Below are positions 16,687-26,131 of a stretch of 64,000 bases of DNA, piece after piece (the stretch's first letter is position 1; the number at the start of each line of letters is the position of its first letter). The stretch lies in contig NZ_QMBP01000013.1 of NCBI RefSeq assembly GCF_003289945.1, forward strand, positions 1 through 64,000. Reading direction: 5' to 3'. Origin of the DNA: Mesorhizobium hawassense. Its GTDB lineage: Bacteria; Pseudomonadota; Alphaproteobacteria; Rhizobiales; Rhizobiaceae. Made by a program: the position numbers and the translations under genes. The notes beneath the pieces were generated by a model. That model was given only the letters and a program-made list of their open reading frames with translations, searched no databases and was not told where the DNA came from.

Positions 16687-17075
16687 CTTGGTCCTTGGTT
16701 AGTCAGAAAGGCGTGGCCGACGCTATGCGCGCCGGCTGTTAGCAGCAAGCCGCGTCTTTTTGGGCCAGAGGGCTCTAAACGGTTCGTTAGGCTTAATGGA
16801 GGATAAAGACGAGACATGCCTTCAGCCTGCGCTTTCTGGTTGTGGCACGCGTGTTTGTGATGCCTGTTCCCGTTGACGCCCATAGTGCCCCATGATATCC
16901 CATTTACATCAAGCTTTCGTTCCGCGTCAGGGTGAAGCGTACGCCAATCGGGCAGTCGCGGCGGCTGTGCGTTTGTCGGTTTTCGCCTCGGTGAATGAAG
17001 CGATCTATCGCGAGCGCGGGGGCGCGCAGAGCAACATGGGAAGGGGTGCGGCGGCGGAAGCGGCTGTAGCGTTCA
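16687..17075. other. 389-base intergenic region upstream of the dcw cluster
   Basis: The region separates the divergent transsulfuration gene and mraZ. It holds the MraZ-type repeats at 16879-16903 and presumably both promoters. I could not assign -35/-10 boxes reliably. Open frames here read through from the rsmH frame and do not look coding. Confidence 0.6.
16879..16903 (-). promoter_or_regulatory. MraZ-binding direct repeats
   Basis: Three CCCAT units start at 16879, 16889 and 16899, exactly 10 bases apart. On the minus strand this reads TGGGN-N5-TGGGN-N5-TGGGN, the known operator for MraZ autoregulation of dcw clusters. It lies about 170 bases before the mraZ start. The orientation is opposite to mraZ, which should be checked. 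Confidence 0.7.
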
Positions 17076-17534
17076 TTGGACCGATTTCTGTCAAATGCGG
17101 TGAACAGGATCGACGCGAAGGGGCGGGTGTCCGTTCCCGCGCACTTCCGCGCCGTGGTGCAGAAGCGGGGTTACGCCGAGCTCTACGCGTTGCGCTGCCT
17201 GGACCTGCCAGCCATGGATGTCGGCGGGCTCGATCTGCTCGACCGCTACGAGCAGCGGATCGCGCTGGAAGACCCGTTCCAGCAGACTGCGGACGACATG
17301 TCGTTCTTCTGTCACGGCGACGGGACGTTTCTGAAGCTGGACCAGGACGGCCGGATCACCATGACCGATTTCATCCGCGAGCATACGGGCATCGCGAACG
17401 AGGTGGCCTTTGTCGGCCGTGGCAATTTCTTTCAGGTTTGGGAGCCGGGACGGCTTGCCGCCTATGGGGCGCAAGCGCGGACCAGGCTGTTGCAGCTTCG
17501 GCAGGGGACGAAGCCTGGGGAGCGATCGGAATGA
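17076..17534 (+). CDS. mraZ: MraZ, transcriptional regulator of the dcw cluster
   Basis: 152 aa with two SpoVT/AbrB-like repeats; the first shows NRIDAKGRVSVPAHFR and the second KLDQDGRITMTDFIREH. It should bind TGGG repeats upstream and repress its own operon. The start is TTG: an in-frame TAG lies just upstream (17067-17069) and MDRFLSNAVNRID matches the family N-terminus. No strong ribosome binding site is visible, suggesting low translation. The stop overlaps the rsmH start. Confidence 0.93.
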   Translation: MDRFLSNAVNRIDAKGRVSVPAHFRAVVQKRGYAELYALRCLDLPAMDVGGLDLLDRYEQRIALEDPFQQTADDMSFFCHGDGTFLKLDQDGRITMTDFIREHTGIANEVAFVGRGNFFQVWEPGRLAAYGAQARTRLLQLRQGTKPGERSE

Positions 17535-18547
17535 TGGCTGGCCACGGCGATGATCCTCACGCCGTTGGCGGACTGGCCCGTCACATTCCGGTCCTCCTTG
17601 CCGAGGTGCTGGACGCGCTCGCGCCGAGGGCGGGCGAGACGATCGTCGACGGGACATTCGGCGCCGGCGGCTACACCAGCGCCATCCTCGACCGAGGCGC
17701 CTCCGTCGTCGCCATCGACCGCGACCCGGACGCAATCGCTGCGGGCAGGGCACTCGAGCAGCAGGCCGGCGGCCGGCTGAGGCTTGTCCAGGCGCCGTTC
17801 TCGACACTGGACGAGCATGTCGAGAGCGCCGATGGCGTCGTGCTCGACATCGGCGTTTCGTCCATGCAGCTCGATCAGGGCGAGCGTGGCTTTTCCTTTC
17901 GCTCCGACGGACCGCTCGATATGCGCATGGCGCAGGCAGGCTTGAGCGCCGCCGATGTCGTCAACAGCTTCAAGGCAGGCGACCTTGCCCGCATCTTCGG
18001 CTTTCTCGGCGAGGAACGTCATGCCGGCCGCATCGCGCGCATGATCGAGAGTCGGCGCGAGAAGAAGCCCTTCGAGCGTACGCTCGATCTCGCCGACGCC
18101 ATCGAAACGCATATCGGGCGAGGGCCGAAGGACAAGATCCATCCGGCGACGCGCGTTTTCCAGGCGCTGCGCATCTTCGTCAATGACGAGCTTGGCGAGC
18201 TGGCGAGAGCGCTGCTGGCTGCCGAGCGGGTGTTGAAACCCGGCGGACGGCTTGCCGTGGTGACGTTCCATTCGCTGGAAGACCGTATCGTCAAGCGCTT
18301 CATCGCCGATCGTTCCGAGGCGGCCAGCGGCTCGCGCCACATGCCCGATGCACCCGTGCGCGTCGCGACCTTCCGGAAGGCCGGCGGCGGCGTAACGCCG
18401 GGAGAGGCCGAGACAGCGGCCAATCCACGCGCCCGCTCGGCCCGGCTGCGCGCGGCGATCCGCACCGAGGCGCCGGCGCGCACCGGCGATTTTTCGATTT
18501 TCGGCCTTCCAAAGCTTCCCGCCGTCGAGCGGCCGGGGGAGAGGTGA
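17531..18547 (+). CDS. rsmH: RsmH (MraW), 16S rRNA C1402 N4-methyltransferase
   Basis: 338 aa. SAM-binding motif TIVDGTFGAGGYTSAIL, followed by DGVVLDIGVSSMQLDQGERGFSF and VTFHSLEDRIVKRF, which are diagnostic. It methylates the decoding centre of 16S rRNA. Start is ATG 17531 or the adjacent ATG 17534. The frame stays open upstream through mraZ, but that part is a shadow. Overlaps mraZ by 4 bases. Confidence 0.95.
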   Translation: MMAGHGDDPHAVGGLARHIPVLLAEVLDALAPRAGETIVDGTFGAGGYTSAILDRGASVVAIDRDPDAIAAGRALEQQAGGRLRLVQAPFSTLDEHVESADGVVLDIGVSSMQLDQGERGFSFRSDGPLDMRMAQAGLSAADVVNSFKAGDLARIFGFLGEERHAGRIARMIESRREKKPFERTLDLADAIETHIGRGPKDKIHPATRVFQALRIFVNDELGELARALLAAERVLKPGGRLAVVTFHSLEDRIVKRFIADRSEAASGSRHMPDAPVRVATFRKAGGGVTPGEAETAANPRARSARLRAAIRTEAPARTGDFSIFGLPKLPAVERPGER

Positions 18548-18551
18548 GCAC

Positions 18552-18947
18552 GTGTTTCGTACCAGCGACATAGTCCTGATCGCCGTCATGGTCTCGGCCG
18601 CGGCCCTGACCTACAAGACCAAGCGCGAAGCCGAAGAGCAACTGGCGGCGGTGCAGAAGATCCAGGCGCAGATCCACTATGAGGAGGAAACGATCGATCT
18701 CCTCAAGGCCGACTGGAGCCTGCTCACCCAGCCGTCGCGGCTGCAGAAGCTTGCCGACGTCTATAAGAGCCAGCTCGGGCTGGAACCCGTCAACGCGCAC
18801 CAGATCGGCGGCCTCGACGACATTCCGGTGAAGCCGTTGACAATCGAGGATCTGTCCTCGCAGCCGCTTGGGGGGATGGCCGACAACTCCGGCAAGGAGC
18901 CTTCGGACGACAAGGATCCGGTCGTCACCGGGAGCACCGTGCAATGA
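18552..18947 (+). CDS. ftsL: FtsL, divisome membrane protein
   Basis: 131 aa bitopic protein from a GTG start with GGGGGAGAGGTGAG upstream. The N-terminal membrane helix (about 5-19, SDIVLIAVMVSAAALTY) is followed by a coiled coil (about 22-60, KREAEEQLAAVQKIQAQIHY). The position between rsmH and ftsI is diagnostic, since FtsL sequences are poorly conserved. The Asp/Pro-rich tail is presumably disordered. It should work with FtsB and FtsQ to activate FtsWI. Confidence 0.9.
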   Translation: MFRTSDIVLIAVMVSAAALTYKTKREAEEQLAAVQKIQAQIHYEEETIDLLKADWSLLTQPSRLQKLADVYKSQLGLEPVNAHQIGGLDDIPVKPLTIEDLSSQPLGGMADNSGKEPSDDKDPVVTGSTVQ

Positions 18948-20668
18948 TCGGCAGGCTTCCAAGGATCGGCAACCTGTTGAAGCGCCGCAACAAAGCAGCC
19001 GAGGACGGCTCGATCGTCGTCGACGCCGCCCGCAAGGCGACCGGTGGCAAAGCCAAGACACGCATCGTCATGACGATGGCGGTGTTCTTCACCATCTATT
19101 CGACGATTGCCGGCAGGCTCGTCTATCTCGGCATGCAGAATCCGGATCTTTCGGGCGGCCCGGAGAACCGGGTGACGGCGTCGCGTCCGGATATCGTCGA
19201 CCGCAACGGCGAGGTGCTGGCGACCGACATCAAGACGGCGTCGCTGTTTGCCGAGCCGCGCCGCATCGTCGACGCCGACGAGGCGATCGAGAAATTGTCG
19301 ACCGTGTTGCCGGAGATCGACTACGAGCAGACCTACCGCAAGCTCAAGAGCGGCGCCGGCTTCGTCTGGCTGCAGCGCCAGCTGACGCCTAAGCAGCAGG
19401 CCGACATCATGGCGCTGGGCGTCCCCGGCCTCGGCTTCCGCACTGAAAAGCGCCGCTTCTATCCGAGCGGCGAGACGTCGTCCTACATCGTCGGCCTCAC
19501 CAACATCGACAACCAGGGCATTTCCGGCATGGAGAAGTATATCGACGAGCAGGGGTTGAGCGACCTGCAGGCGTCGGGTCTGGCGGTGGCCAAGGATCTC
19601 AAGCCGGTCAGGCTTTCGATCGATCTGCGCGTCCAGCATGTGGTACGCGACGAGATCGCCGCCGGCCTGGAGCGCTACCGCGCCATCGGCGCCGGCGCCG
19701 TCGTGCTGAACATCAAGACCGGCGAAGTGATGGCCATGGCCTCCGTGCCGGATTTCGATCCGAACAATCCTTACAACGCTCAGGAAAAGGACCGGCTGAA
19801 CCGTATGTCGGCAGGCCTTTACGAGATGGGCTCGACCTTCAAGAGCTTCACCTCGGCCATGGCGCTCGATTCCGGCAAGGCGACGATGAACAGCCGCTTC
19901 GACGCTTCGCATCCGATCCGGGTCGGCCATCAGGCCATTCATGACTTCCATGGCAAGAACCGAGTGCTGTCGCTGCCGGAGGTGTTCCTCTATTCGTCCA
20001 ACATCGGGTCGGCCAGGGAGGCAGAGCTGGTCGGCATCGAAGGGCACCGCGAATTCCTGCATCGCCTTGGCATTCTGGAAAAGATGCAGACCGAACTGCC
20101 GGAGATCGCCCGTCCGACCGAGCCGAAGGTCTGGAAACAGGTCAATTCGTTCACCATCGCTTTTGGCCATGGCGTGTCGACGACACCACTGCAGGCGGCC
20201 GTCGGCTGCGCGGCGCTGATGCAGGGTTATCTGATCGAGCCGACCTTCCTTGTCCGCACCGAGCAGGACGCAATGGCGGTGGCCAAGAAAGTGGTCAGCG
20301 ACAAGACGGTCGAAGGCATGCGCTACCTTTACACGCTCAACGCCGAAAAGGGCTCGGCCAGAAACGCCAGGGTTCCCGGCTACCGCGTCGGCGGCAAGAC
20401 CGGTACGGCCGAGAAGGTCATCAACGGCCGCTACTCGAAGGACTTGAACTTCAATACCTTCGTCGCCGCCTTCCCGATGGACGATCCGCAATTTCTGGTG
20501 TTTACGATCGCCGACGCCCCGCACCCGGAAAAGCCCGGCATGACGGACGTTGCCGCCAACAATGCGGGGGTTATCGCCGGCAATATCATCAGGCGTTCGG
20601 CGGCCATGCTTGGCGTGAAGCCAGATTTCAGCCATGAAAATGGTGCAACGCTGGTTTCCTATCAGTGA
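18944..20668 (+). CDS. ftsI: FtsI (PBP3), septal peptidoglycan transpeptidase
   Basis: 574 aa class B penicillin-binding protein. One membrane helix near 40-60, a PBP dimer domain (RPDIVDRNGEVLATD), then the transpeptidase with SxxK as STFK (in YEMGSTFKSF), SxN as SSN (LYSSNIGSA) and KTG in GGKTGTAEKV. It crosslinks septal wall with FtsW. Starts 4 bases before the ftsL stop. Confidence 0.96.
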   Translation: MIGRLPRIGNLLKRRNKAAEDGSIVVDAARKATGGKAKTRIVMTMAVFFTIYSTIAGRLVYLGMQNPDLSGGPENRVTASRPDIVDRNGEVLATDIKTASLFAEPRRIVDADEAIEKLSTVLPEIDYEQTYRKLKSGAGFVWLQRQLTPKQQADIMALGVPGLGFRTEKRRFYPSGETSSYIVGLTNIDNQGISGMEKYIDEQGLSDLQASGLAVAKDLKPVRLSIDLRVQHVVRDEIAAGLERYRAIGAGAVVLNIKTGEVMAMASVPDFDPNNPYNAQEKDRLNRMSAGLYEMGSTFKSFTSAMALDSGKATMNSRFDASHPIRVGHQAIHDFHGKNRVLSLPEVFLYSSNIGSAREAELVGIEGHREFLHRLGILEKMQTELPEIARPTEPKVWKQVNSFTIAFGHGVSTTPLQAAVGCAALMQGYLIEPTFLVRTEQDAMAVAKKVVSDKTVEGMRYLYTLNAEKGSARNARVPGYRVGGKTGTAEKVINGRYSKDLNFNTFVAAFPMDDPQFLVFTIADAPHPEKPGMTDVAANNAGVIAGNIIRRSAAMLGVKPDFSHENGATLVSYQ

Positions 20669-20722
20669 TTCTTGGGGCGCGCCGGCAACTGCGCGCTATT
20701 TTGTTGCGGTGAACGGGACTCA

Positions 20723-22177
20723 ATGCATCTAAAAGATCTAGCCGGTGTCCTGCCTGTCGAGGGAACAGCTTCCCCCGATCTGGAGGTGACCGGACTTTCC
20801 TCCGATTCCCGCCAGGTAAGACCGGGTGTGGTCTTCTTCGCGCTCGCCGGCAGCAAGGCAGACGGCTCGACCTATGCGGCCGATGCCGCCGCCCGCGGTG
20901 CGGCGGCGATCGTCACCGGCAAGGGCACGGCAGTTTCAGGCCTATCGATCCCGGTCATCTCCGTCGACGATCCGCGCCAGGCGCTGGCGCTCAGCGCGGC
21001 GCGCTTCTTCGGCCGCCAGCCGCAGACCATGGTCGCCGTTACCGGCACCGCCGGCAAGACGTCCGTCGCGGCTTTCACCCGCCAGATCTGGGAGCAAGCG
21101 GGTTTTGCCGCCGCCTCGATCGGCACGACCGGCGTGGTGGCGCCCGGCCGCAACGAATACGGCTCGCTGACGACGCCCGATCCGGTGGCGCTGCACCAAC
21201 TGCTCCGGGAACTGGCGGATGCCGGCGTCACCCACGCCTCGATGGAGGCCTCGAGCCACGGTCTCGACCAGCGCCGCCTCGACGGCGTGAACCTCGCGGC
21301 CGGCGCCTTCACCAATCTCGGCCGCGACCACATGGACTACCATCCGACCGTCGAGGATTATCACCGCGCCAAGCTGCGCCTGTTCGACACGCTGCTGCCC
21401 AAGGGCGCGCCCGCGATCGTCTTTGCCGACGATCCGTGGTCGGAGCCGACGATCAAGGCCGCTAAGGCGGCCGGGCTGAAGGTGCTGACCGTCGGCCGCC
21501 ATGGCGATTTCCTGACGCTGAAGCGTGTCGAGCATGAGCGCCATCGCCAGCGCGCCGAGGTCGAGGCCGACGGCGAGCTCTACGAGGTCGACCTGCCTTT
21601 GGCCGGCGATTTCCAGATCGCCAACGCGCTGGTCTCGGCCGGCCTTGCGATCGCAACTGGAGCACCTGCCGGCAAGGCCTTGGCAGCATTGGAGAAACTG
21701 AAAGGCGCGCCGGGCCGGCTAGACCTCGTCGGCACCACCGGCGCCGGCGCTCCGGTCTATGTCGACTACGCGCACAAGCCGGACGCCCTGGAAAACGTGC
21801 TGACCTCGGTCCGGCCTTTCACCACCGGCCGCGTCGTCGTGGTGTTCGGCTGCGGCGGCGACCGCGATCGGGGAAAAAGGCCGATCATGGGTGAGATCGC
21901 GACCCGGCTTGCCGATATCGTCATCGTCACGGACGACAATCCGCGTTCGGAAGTGCCCCAAACCATCCGCGCTGCGATCCTTGCCGCCGCGCCTGGCGCC
22001 GTCGAGATCGGCGACCGCCGCAAGGCAATCCACGAGGCGGTGGCGATGCTTAGCGCCGGCGATACGCTGATCGTCGCCGGCAAGGGGCACGAGGAAGGCC
22101 AGACCATCGGCAGCGAAACTTTCCACTTCTCCGACCATGAGGAAGTGCGCGAAGCGCTGAAGGAGCGCGCCGCATGA
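20723..22177 (+). CDS. murE: MurE, UDP-MurNAc-Ala-Glu:meso-diaminopimelate ligase
   Basis: 484 aa cytoplasmic Mur ligase. ATP loop GTAGKTSVAAF, central domain with MEASSHGLDQRRLDG, and the C-terminal DNPR motif (TDDNPRSEVP) that selects meso-DAP over lysine. Start MHLKDLAGVL at 20723; 17 upstream codons in the open frame lack family similarity. It follows ftsI after 54 bases, one of the larger gaps in this block. Confidence 0.96.
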   Translation: MHLKDLAGVLPVEGTASPDLEVTGLSSDSRQVRPGVVFFALAGSKADGSTYAADAAARGAAAIVTGKGTAVSGLSIPVISVDDPRQALALSAARFFGRQPQTMVAVTGTAGKTSVAAFTRQIWEQAGFAAASIGTTGVVAPGRNEYGSLTTPDPVALHQLLRELADAGVTHASMEASSHGLDQRRLDGVNLAAGAFTNLGRDHMDYHPTVEDYHRAKLRLFDTLLPKGAPAIVFADDPWSEPTIKAAKAAGLKVLTVGRHGDFLTLKRVEHERHRQRAEVEADGELYEVDLPLAGDFQIANALVSAGLAIATGAPAGKALAALEKLKGAPGRLDLVGTTGAGAPVYVDYAHKPDALENVLTSVRPFTTGRVVVVFGCGGDRDRGKRPIMGEIATRLADIVIVTDDNPRSEVPQTIRAAILAAAPGAVEIGDRRKAIHEAVAMLSAGDTLIVAGKGHEEGQTIGSETFHFSDHEEVREALKERAA

Positions 22178-23607
22178 GCCTGCCGTGGACGTCGGAAGCG
22201 CTGGTCGAAGCCATGGAAGGCAGGCCGATCGGCTCGCTGCCGCAAGGCATCACCGGCATTTCGATCGACAGCCGCAGCCTGGAGCCGGGCAACGCCTTCT
22301 TCGCCATCAAGGGCGAGGTGATGGACGGTCATGATTTCGCGACCGCGGCGGTGAAAGCGGGAGCGGCCGTGCTGGTCGTCGCCGAGGGCAAGCTGCCCTC
22401 GCTCGGCCGGCTGACGGCGCCGATGATCGTCGTTCAGGATGTGCTTGCGGCGCTCGAGAAACTAGGCGTTGCGGCCCGCGCGCGCTCGAAGGCGAAGATC
22501 ATTGCAGTCACTGGCTCGGCCGGCAAGACGACCACCAAGGAAGCGCTGCGCCATGTGCTGTCGGCCGTTGGCAAGGTGCATGCTTCGGCGCAGTCGTTCA
22601 ACAATCATTGGGGTGTGCCGCTGACGCTCGCCCGCATGCCTCAGGATTGCGACTACGCGATCTTCGAGATCGGCATGAACCACCCGGACGAGATCAGGCC
22701 GCTGGTCAAGATGGTCAGGCCGCATGTCGTCATCGTGACGATTATCGCCGCCGCCCATCTCGGCTTTTTCAAGAATCTCGATGAGATCGCCAAGGCGAAG
22801 GCGGAGATTTTCGAGGGCCTGGAGCCCGGCGGCGCGGCTGTGCTCAACCGCGACGATCAGCGCTGGAAGCTGCTCGAGAAAATGGCGAAGGAAGCCGGTG
22901 TCGAGCATATCTTCGGTTTCGGCGAAAACGCACGGTCGACCTTCCGTCTTGCCAACTGTGAGCTTCACCCCGACCATTCCGATATCACCGCCAAGATCGG
23001 CAAGCAGGACGTTGCGGCGCGCATCGGCGCGCCTGGCCGTCACATGGTGCAGAATGTGTTGGCCGTGCTGGGAGCCGCAAAGCTTGTCGGCGCCGATCTC
23101 GAAAAAGTGGCCGCCGCACTTGCCGATCTCGCGGCGGAACGCGGGCGTGGCCGGCGCCATGTCCTGCATCATCCAAACGGGTCGATCACGCTGATCGACG
23201 AGAGCTACAACGCCAATCCGGCGTCGATGGCGGCGGCCATGGCGCTGCTCAACGCAACGCCGGTCTCGGGCGAGGGCAGGCGGATCGCCGTGCTCGGCGA
23301 CATGCTGGAGCTCGGCAGCCATTCGGCAAAGCTGCACGCCGCACTTGCCGAACTGATCGTCGGCACCGGCACGCGCAACGTCTTTCTCGGCGGCCCGGAA
23401 ATGCAGGCGTTGGCCGAGGTTTTGCCCGCCGATGTCCAGACCGAGTATCGGTCAGGCGCAGATGAGCTGAAGCCGATCGTGATCTCGGCGCTCAGGCCCG
23501 GCGACGTGGTGATGGTCAAGTCGTCGAAAGGCATCGGGTTTTCAAAGCTGGTCGAGGCGTTGCTCGGCAAATTTCCGGCGGAAGCCGCAAACATTGGACC
23601 GACCTAG
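22174..23607 (+). CDS. murF: MurF, UDP-MurNAc-tripeptide:D-Ala-D-Ala ligase
   Basis: 477 aa. ATP loop GSAGKTTTKEALRHVL, SFNNHWGVPLTLAR, and the C-terminal DESYNANPASMAAA, all typical of MurF. It adds D-Ala-D-Ala to complete the pentapeptide precursor. The ATG overlaps the murE stop by four bases. Confidence 0.96.
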   Translation: MSLPWTSEALVEAMEGRPIGSLPQGITGISIDSRSLEPGNAFFAIKGEVMDGHDFATAAVKAGAAVLVVAEGKLPSLGRLTAPMIVVQDVLAALEKLGVAARARSKAKIIAVTGSAGKTTTKEALRHVLSAVGKVHASAQSFNNHWGVPLTLARMPQDCDYAIFEIGMNHPDEIRPLVKMVRPHVVIVTIIAAAHLGFFKNLDEIAKAKAEIFEGLEPGGAAVLNRDDQRWKLLEKMAKEAGVEHIFGFGENARSTFRLANCELHPDHSDITAKIGKQDVAARIGAPGRHMVQNVLAVLGAAKLVGADLEKVAAALADLAAERGRGRRHVLHHPNGSITLIDESYNANPASMAAAMALLNATPVSGEGRRIAVLGDMLELGSHSAKLHAALAELIVGTGTRNVFLGGPEMQALAEVLPADVQTEYRSGADELKPIVISALRPGDVVMVKSSKGIGFSKLVEALLGKFPAEAANIGPT

Positions 23608-23633
23608 GTCGGGCTCCGGGGGACGGAAAGACC

Positions 23634-24716
23634 ATGTTCACACTGCTCGTCGATTTCGCGGATCGGATCTCGTTCTTCAACGTCTTCCGCTACATCACCT
23701 TCCGCACCGGCGGCGCGCTGATCACCTCGGCGCTGATCGTCTTCATCTTCGGGCCGACGATCATCAACTCGCTGCGCCTGCGGCAAGGCAAGGGGCAGCC
23801 GATCCGCGCCGACGGCCCGCAGACCCATTTCAAGAAAGCGGGAACGCCGACCATGGGCGGCCTGATGATCCTGTCCGGCATCATCGGCTCGTCGCTCCTA
23901 TGGGCGAACCTTTCCAGCATCTATGTCTGGGTGGTGCTTTTCGTCACCCTCGGCTTCGGCTCGATCGGTTTTTACGACGATTATCTCAAGGTCACCAAGC
24001 AGTCGCATCTGGGCTTTTCCGGCAAGGCGAGACTGGCGATCGAGTTCATCGTCGCCGCCATTGCGGCGTGGGTGATCATGCACAACGGTCAGGCGCCGTT
24101 CTCATCGTCGCTGACCTTCCCCTTCGCCAAGGAGTTCCTGATCAATCTCGGCTGGTTCTTCGTGCCGTTCTCGTGCTTCGTCATCGTCGGCGCTGGTAAC
24201 GCGGTGAACCTGACCGACGGCCTCGACGGCCTGGCGATCGTGCCGATCATGATCGCGGCGGCGTCCTTCGGCGTCATCGCCTACCTCTCGGGCAACGCGG
24301 TGTTCGCGGAATATCTGCAGATCCACTTCGTTCCCGGCACCGGTGAACTCGCCGTCGTGCTCGGCGCGGTGATCGGCGCCGGCCTCGGTTTCCTCTGGTT
24401 CAACGCGCCGCCGGCCGCGATCTTCATGGGCGACACAGGCTCGCTGGCGATGGGCGGCCTGATCGGCACCATCGCGGTCGCCACCAAACACGAGATCGTG
24501 CTGGTCATCGTCGGCGGCCTGTTCGTGGTCGAAATCCTCTCGGTCATCATCCAGGTCGGCTACTTCAAGATGACCGGCAAGCGCGTCTTCCTGATGGCGC
24601 CGATCCATCACCATTTCGAAAAGCTCGGCTGGACCGAAAGCCAGGTGGTGATCCGCTTCTGGATCATTGCCGTCATCCTGGCGCTGGTCGGCCTGTCCAC
24701 CCTCAAGCTCAGATAG
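23634..24716 (+). CDS. mraY: MraY, phospho-MurNAc-pentapeptide translocase
   Basis: 360 aa multi-pass membrane enzyme forming lipid I from UDP-MurNAc-pentapeptide and undecaprenyl phosphate. Visible motifs: FKKAGTPTMGGLMIL, FYDDYLKV (catalytic Asp pair), NAVNLTDGLDGLAI, and APIHHHFEKLGW near the C-terminus. Preceded by GGGGGACGGAAAG. Full family length. Confidence 0.96.
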   Translation: MFTLLVDFADRISFFNVFRYITFRTGGALITSALIVFIFGPTIINSLRLRQGKGQPIRADGPQTHFKKAGTPTMGGLMILSGIIGSSLLWANLSSIYVWVVLFVTLGFGSIGFYDDYLKVTKQSHLGFSGKARLAIEFIVAAIAAWVIMHNGQAPFSSSLTFPFAKEFLINLGWFFVPFSCFVIVGAGNAVNLTDGLDGLAIVPIMIAAASFGVIAYLSGNAVFAEYLQIHFVPGTGELAVVLGAVIGAGLGFLWFNAPPAAIFMGDTGSLAMGGLIGTIAVATKHEIVLVIVGGLFVVEILSVIIQVGYFKMTGKRVFLMAPIHHHFEKLGWTESQVVIRFWIIAVILALVGLSTLKLR

Positions 24717-24727
24717 GACGCTCCCGT

Positions 24728-26131
24728 TTGATCCCCGCCGCTTCCTTTTCAGGCAAACGCGTTTCGCTCTTCGGGCTTGGCGGTTCGGGGATTGCGACCG
24801 CGCATGCGCTGATCGCGGGCGGCGCCGAGGTGCTGGCCTGGGACGACAATCCCGACAGTGTCGCCAAGGCAGCCGCCGCTGGCATTGCGACCGGCGACCT
24901 GCGCGCCGCCGACTGGCAGCACTTCGCCGCCTTCGTCTTGTCGCCCGGCGTGCCGCTCACGCATCCGAAGCCTCATTGGACCGTGGAACTGGCGCGCGGC
25001 GCCGGCGTCGAGGTGATCGGCGACATCGAGCTGTTCTGCCGCGAGCGCATCAACCGCGCGTCGGCAGCACCCTTCATCGCGATCACCGGCACCAACGGCA
25101 AGTCGACGACGACGGCGCTGACGGCGCACATCCTGAAGTCGGCGGGCCGCGACACGCAGATGGGCGGCAATATCGGCCGCGCCATCATGACGCTCGATCC
25201 GCCCGAGCCAGAGCGGTACTATGTGGTCGAGTGCTCGTCCTACCAGATCGATCTCGCGCCCTCGATCAACCCGACCGCCGGCATCCTGCTCAACCTCACG
25301 CCCGATCATCTCGACCGACACGGCACGATGGCGCATTACGCCTCGATCAAGGAGCGGCTGGTCGCCGGCTCGGACACGGCGATCGTCGGCGTCGACGATT
25401 CCTGGGGCGCCCAGATCGCCGACCGGCTTGAGCGGGCCGGGCGACAGGTCGTCCGCATCTCCAAGCGCCTGCCGCTGACTGACGGCTATTTCGCCGACGG
25501 CACAAATCTGATGGAAGCCGTGCATGGCCGCTACAGCCGCGTCGCCTTCCTCGAAGGCATTGGCTCGCTGCGCGGCCAGCACAATGCGCAGAATGCGCTG
25601 GCCGCCGTCGTCGCCTGCCTGAAGGTCGGACTCGAACTCGGTGAGATCCAGGCCGGGCTCGAAAGCTTCCCGGGACTGGCGCATCGCATGGAACAGGTCG
25701 GCCGCAAGGACCATGTGCTGTTCGTCAACGATTCCAAAGCGACCAATGCCGATGCGGCGGCGCCCGCGCTGTCGAGCTTCCCCAACCGCATCTACTGGAT
25801 CGCCGGCGGCCTGCCCAAGGAAGGCGGCATCGAGCCGCTGCGTGGTTTCTTCCCGCGCATCGCCAAGGCCTATCTGATCGGCGAGGCGGCGCCCGCCTTT
25901 TCGGCGACGCTCGGCGAGGCCGTGCCCTACGAAATATCCGGAACGCTGGCGGCGGCGGTCGAGCACGCCGCCAACGACGCGGCAAACGATAGCGGCGGCG
26001 AGGCCGTGGTGCTGCTATCGCCGGCCTGCGCCAGTTTCGACCAGTTCAAGAATTTCGAGGTTCGCGGCGAAGCCTTCAGGCAAGCTGCGACTGCTATTGA
26101 TGGGGTGAAACCCATCGGAGGGCCACGTTGA
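24728..26131 (+). CDS. murD: MurD, UDP-MurNAc-L-alanine:D-glutamate ligase
   Basis: 467 aa from a TTG start 11 bases after mraY. N-terminal Rossmann motif VSLFGLGGSGIATAHAL, ATP loop ITGTNGKSTTTALTAHIL, and NDSKATNADAAAPAL in the C-terminal domain. The TTG start is preferred because the protein begins normally there (IPAASFSGKRVSLFG) and no ATG or GTG fits. Confidence 0.95.
   Translation: MIPAASFSGKRVSLFGLGGSGIATAHALIAGGAEVLAWDDNPDSVAKAAAAGIATGDLRAADWQHFAAFVLSPGVPLTHPKPHWTVELARGAGVEVIGDIELFCRERINRASAAPFIAITGTNGKSTTTALTAHILKSAGRDTQMGGNIGRAIMTLDPPEPERYYVVECSSYQIDLAPSINPTAGILLNLTPDHLDRHGTMAHYASIKERLVAGSDTAIVGVDDSWGAQIADRLERAGRQVVRISKRLPLTDGYFADGTNLMEAVHGRYSRVAFLEGIGSLRGQHNAQNALAAVVACLKVGLELGEIQAGLESFPGLAHRMEQVGRKDHVLFVNDSKATNADAAAPALSSFPNRIYWIAGGLPKEGGIEPLRGFFPRIAKAYLIGEAAPAFSATLGEAVPYEISGTLAAAVEHAANDAANDSGGEAVVLLSPACASFDQFKNFEVRGEAFRQAATAIDGVKPIGGPR

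Noticed and set aside
16892..17530. N-terminal 213 codons of the open frame that ends as rsmH, as a possible fusion protein
   Set aside because: This part overlaps mraZ in another frame and has shadow composition; rsmH starts at 17531 by family comparison.
18761..20635. 624-residue frame antisense to ftsI, and similar frames opposite ftsA, murD and the M24 peptidase
   Set aside because: Same codon-bias artefact, with no ribosome binding sites or domains.
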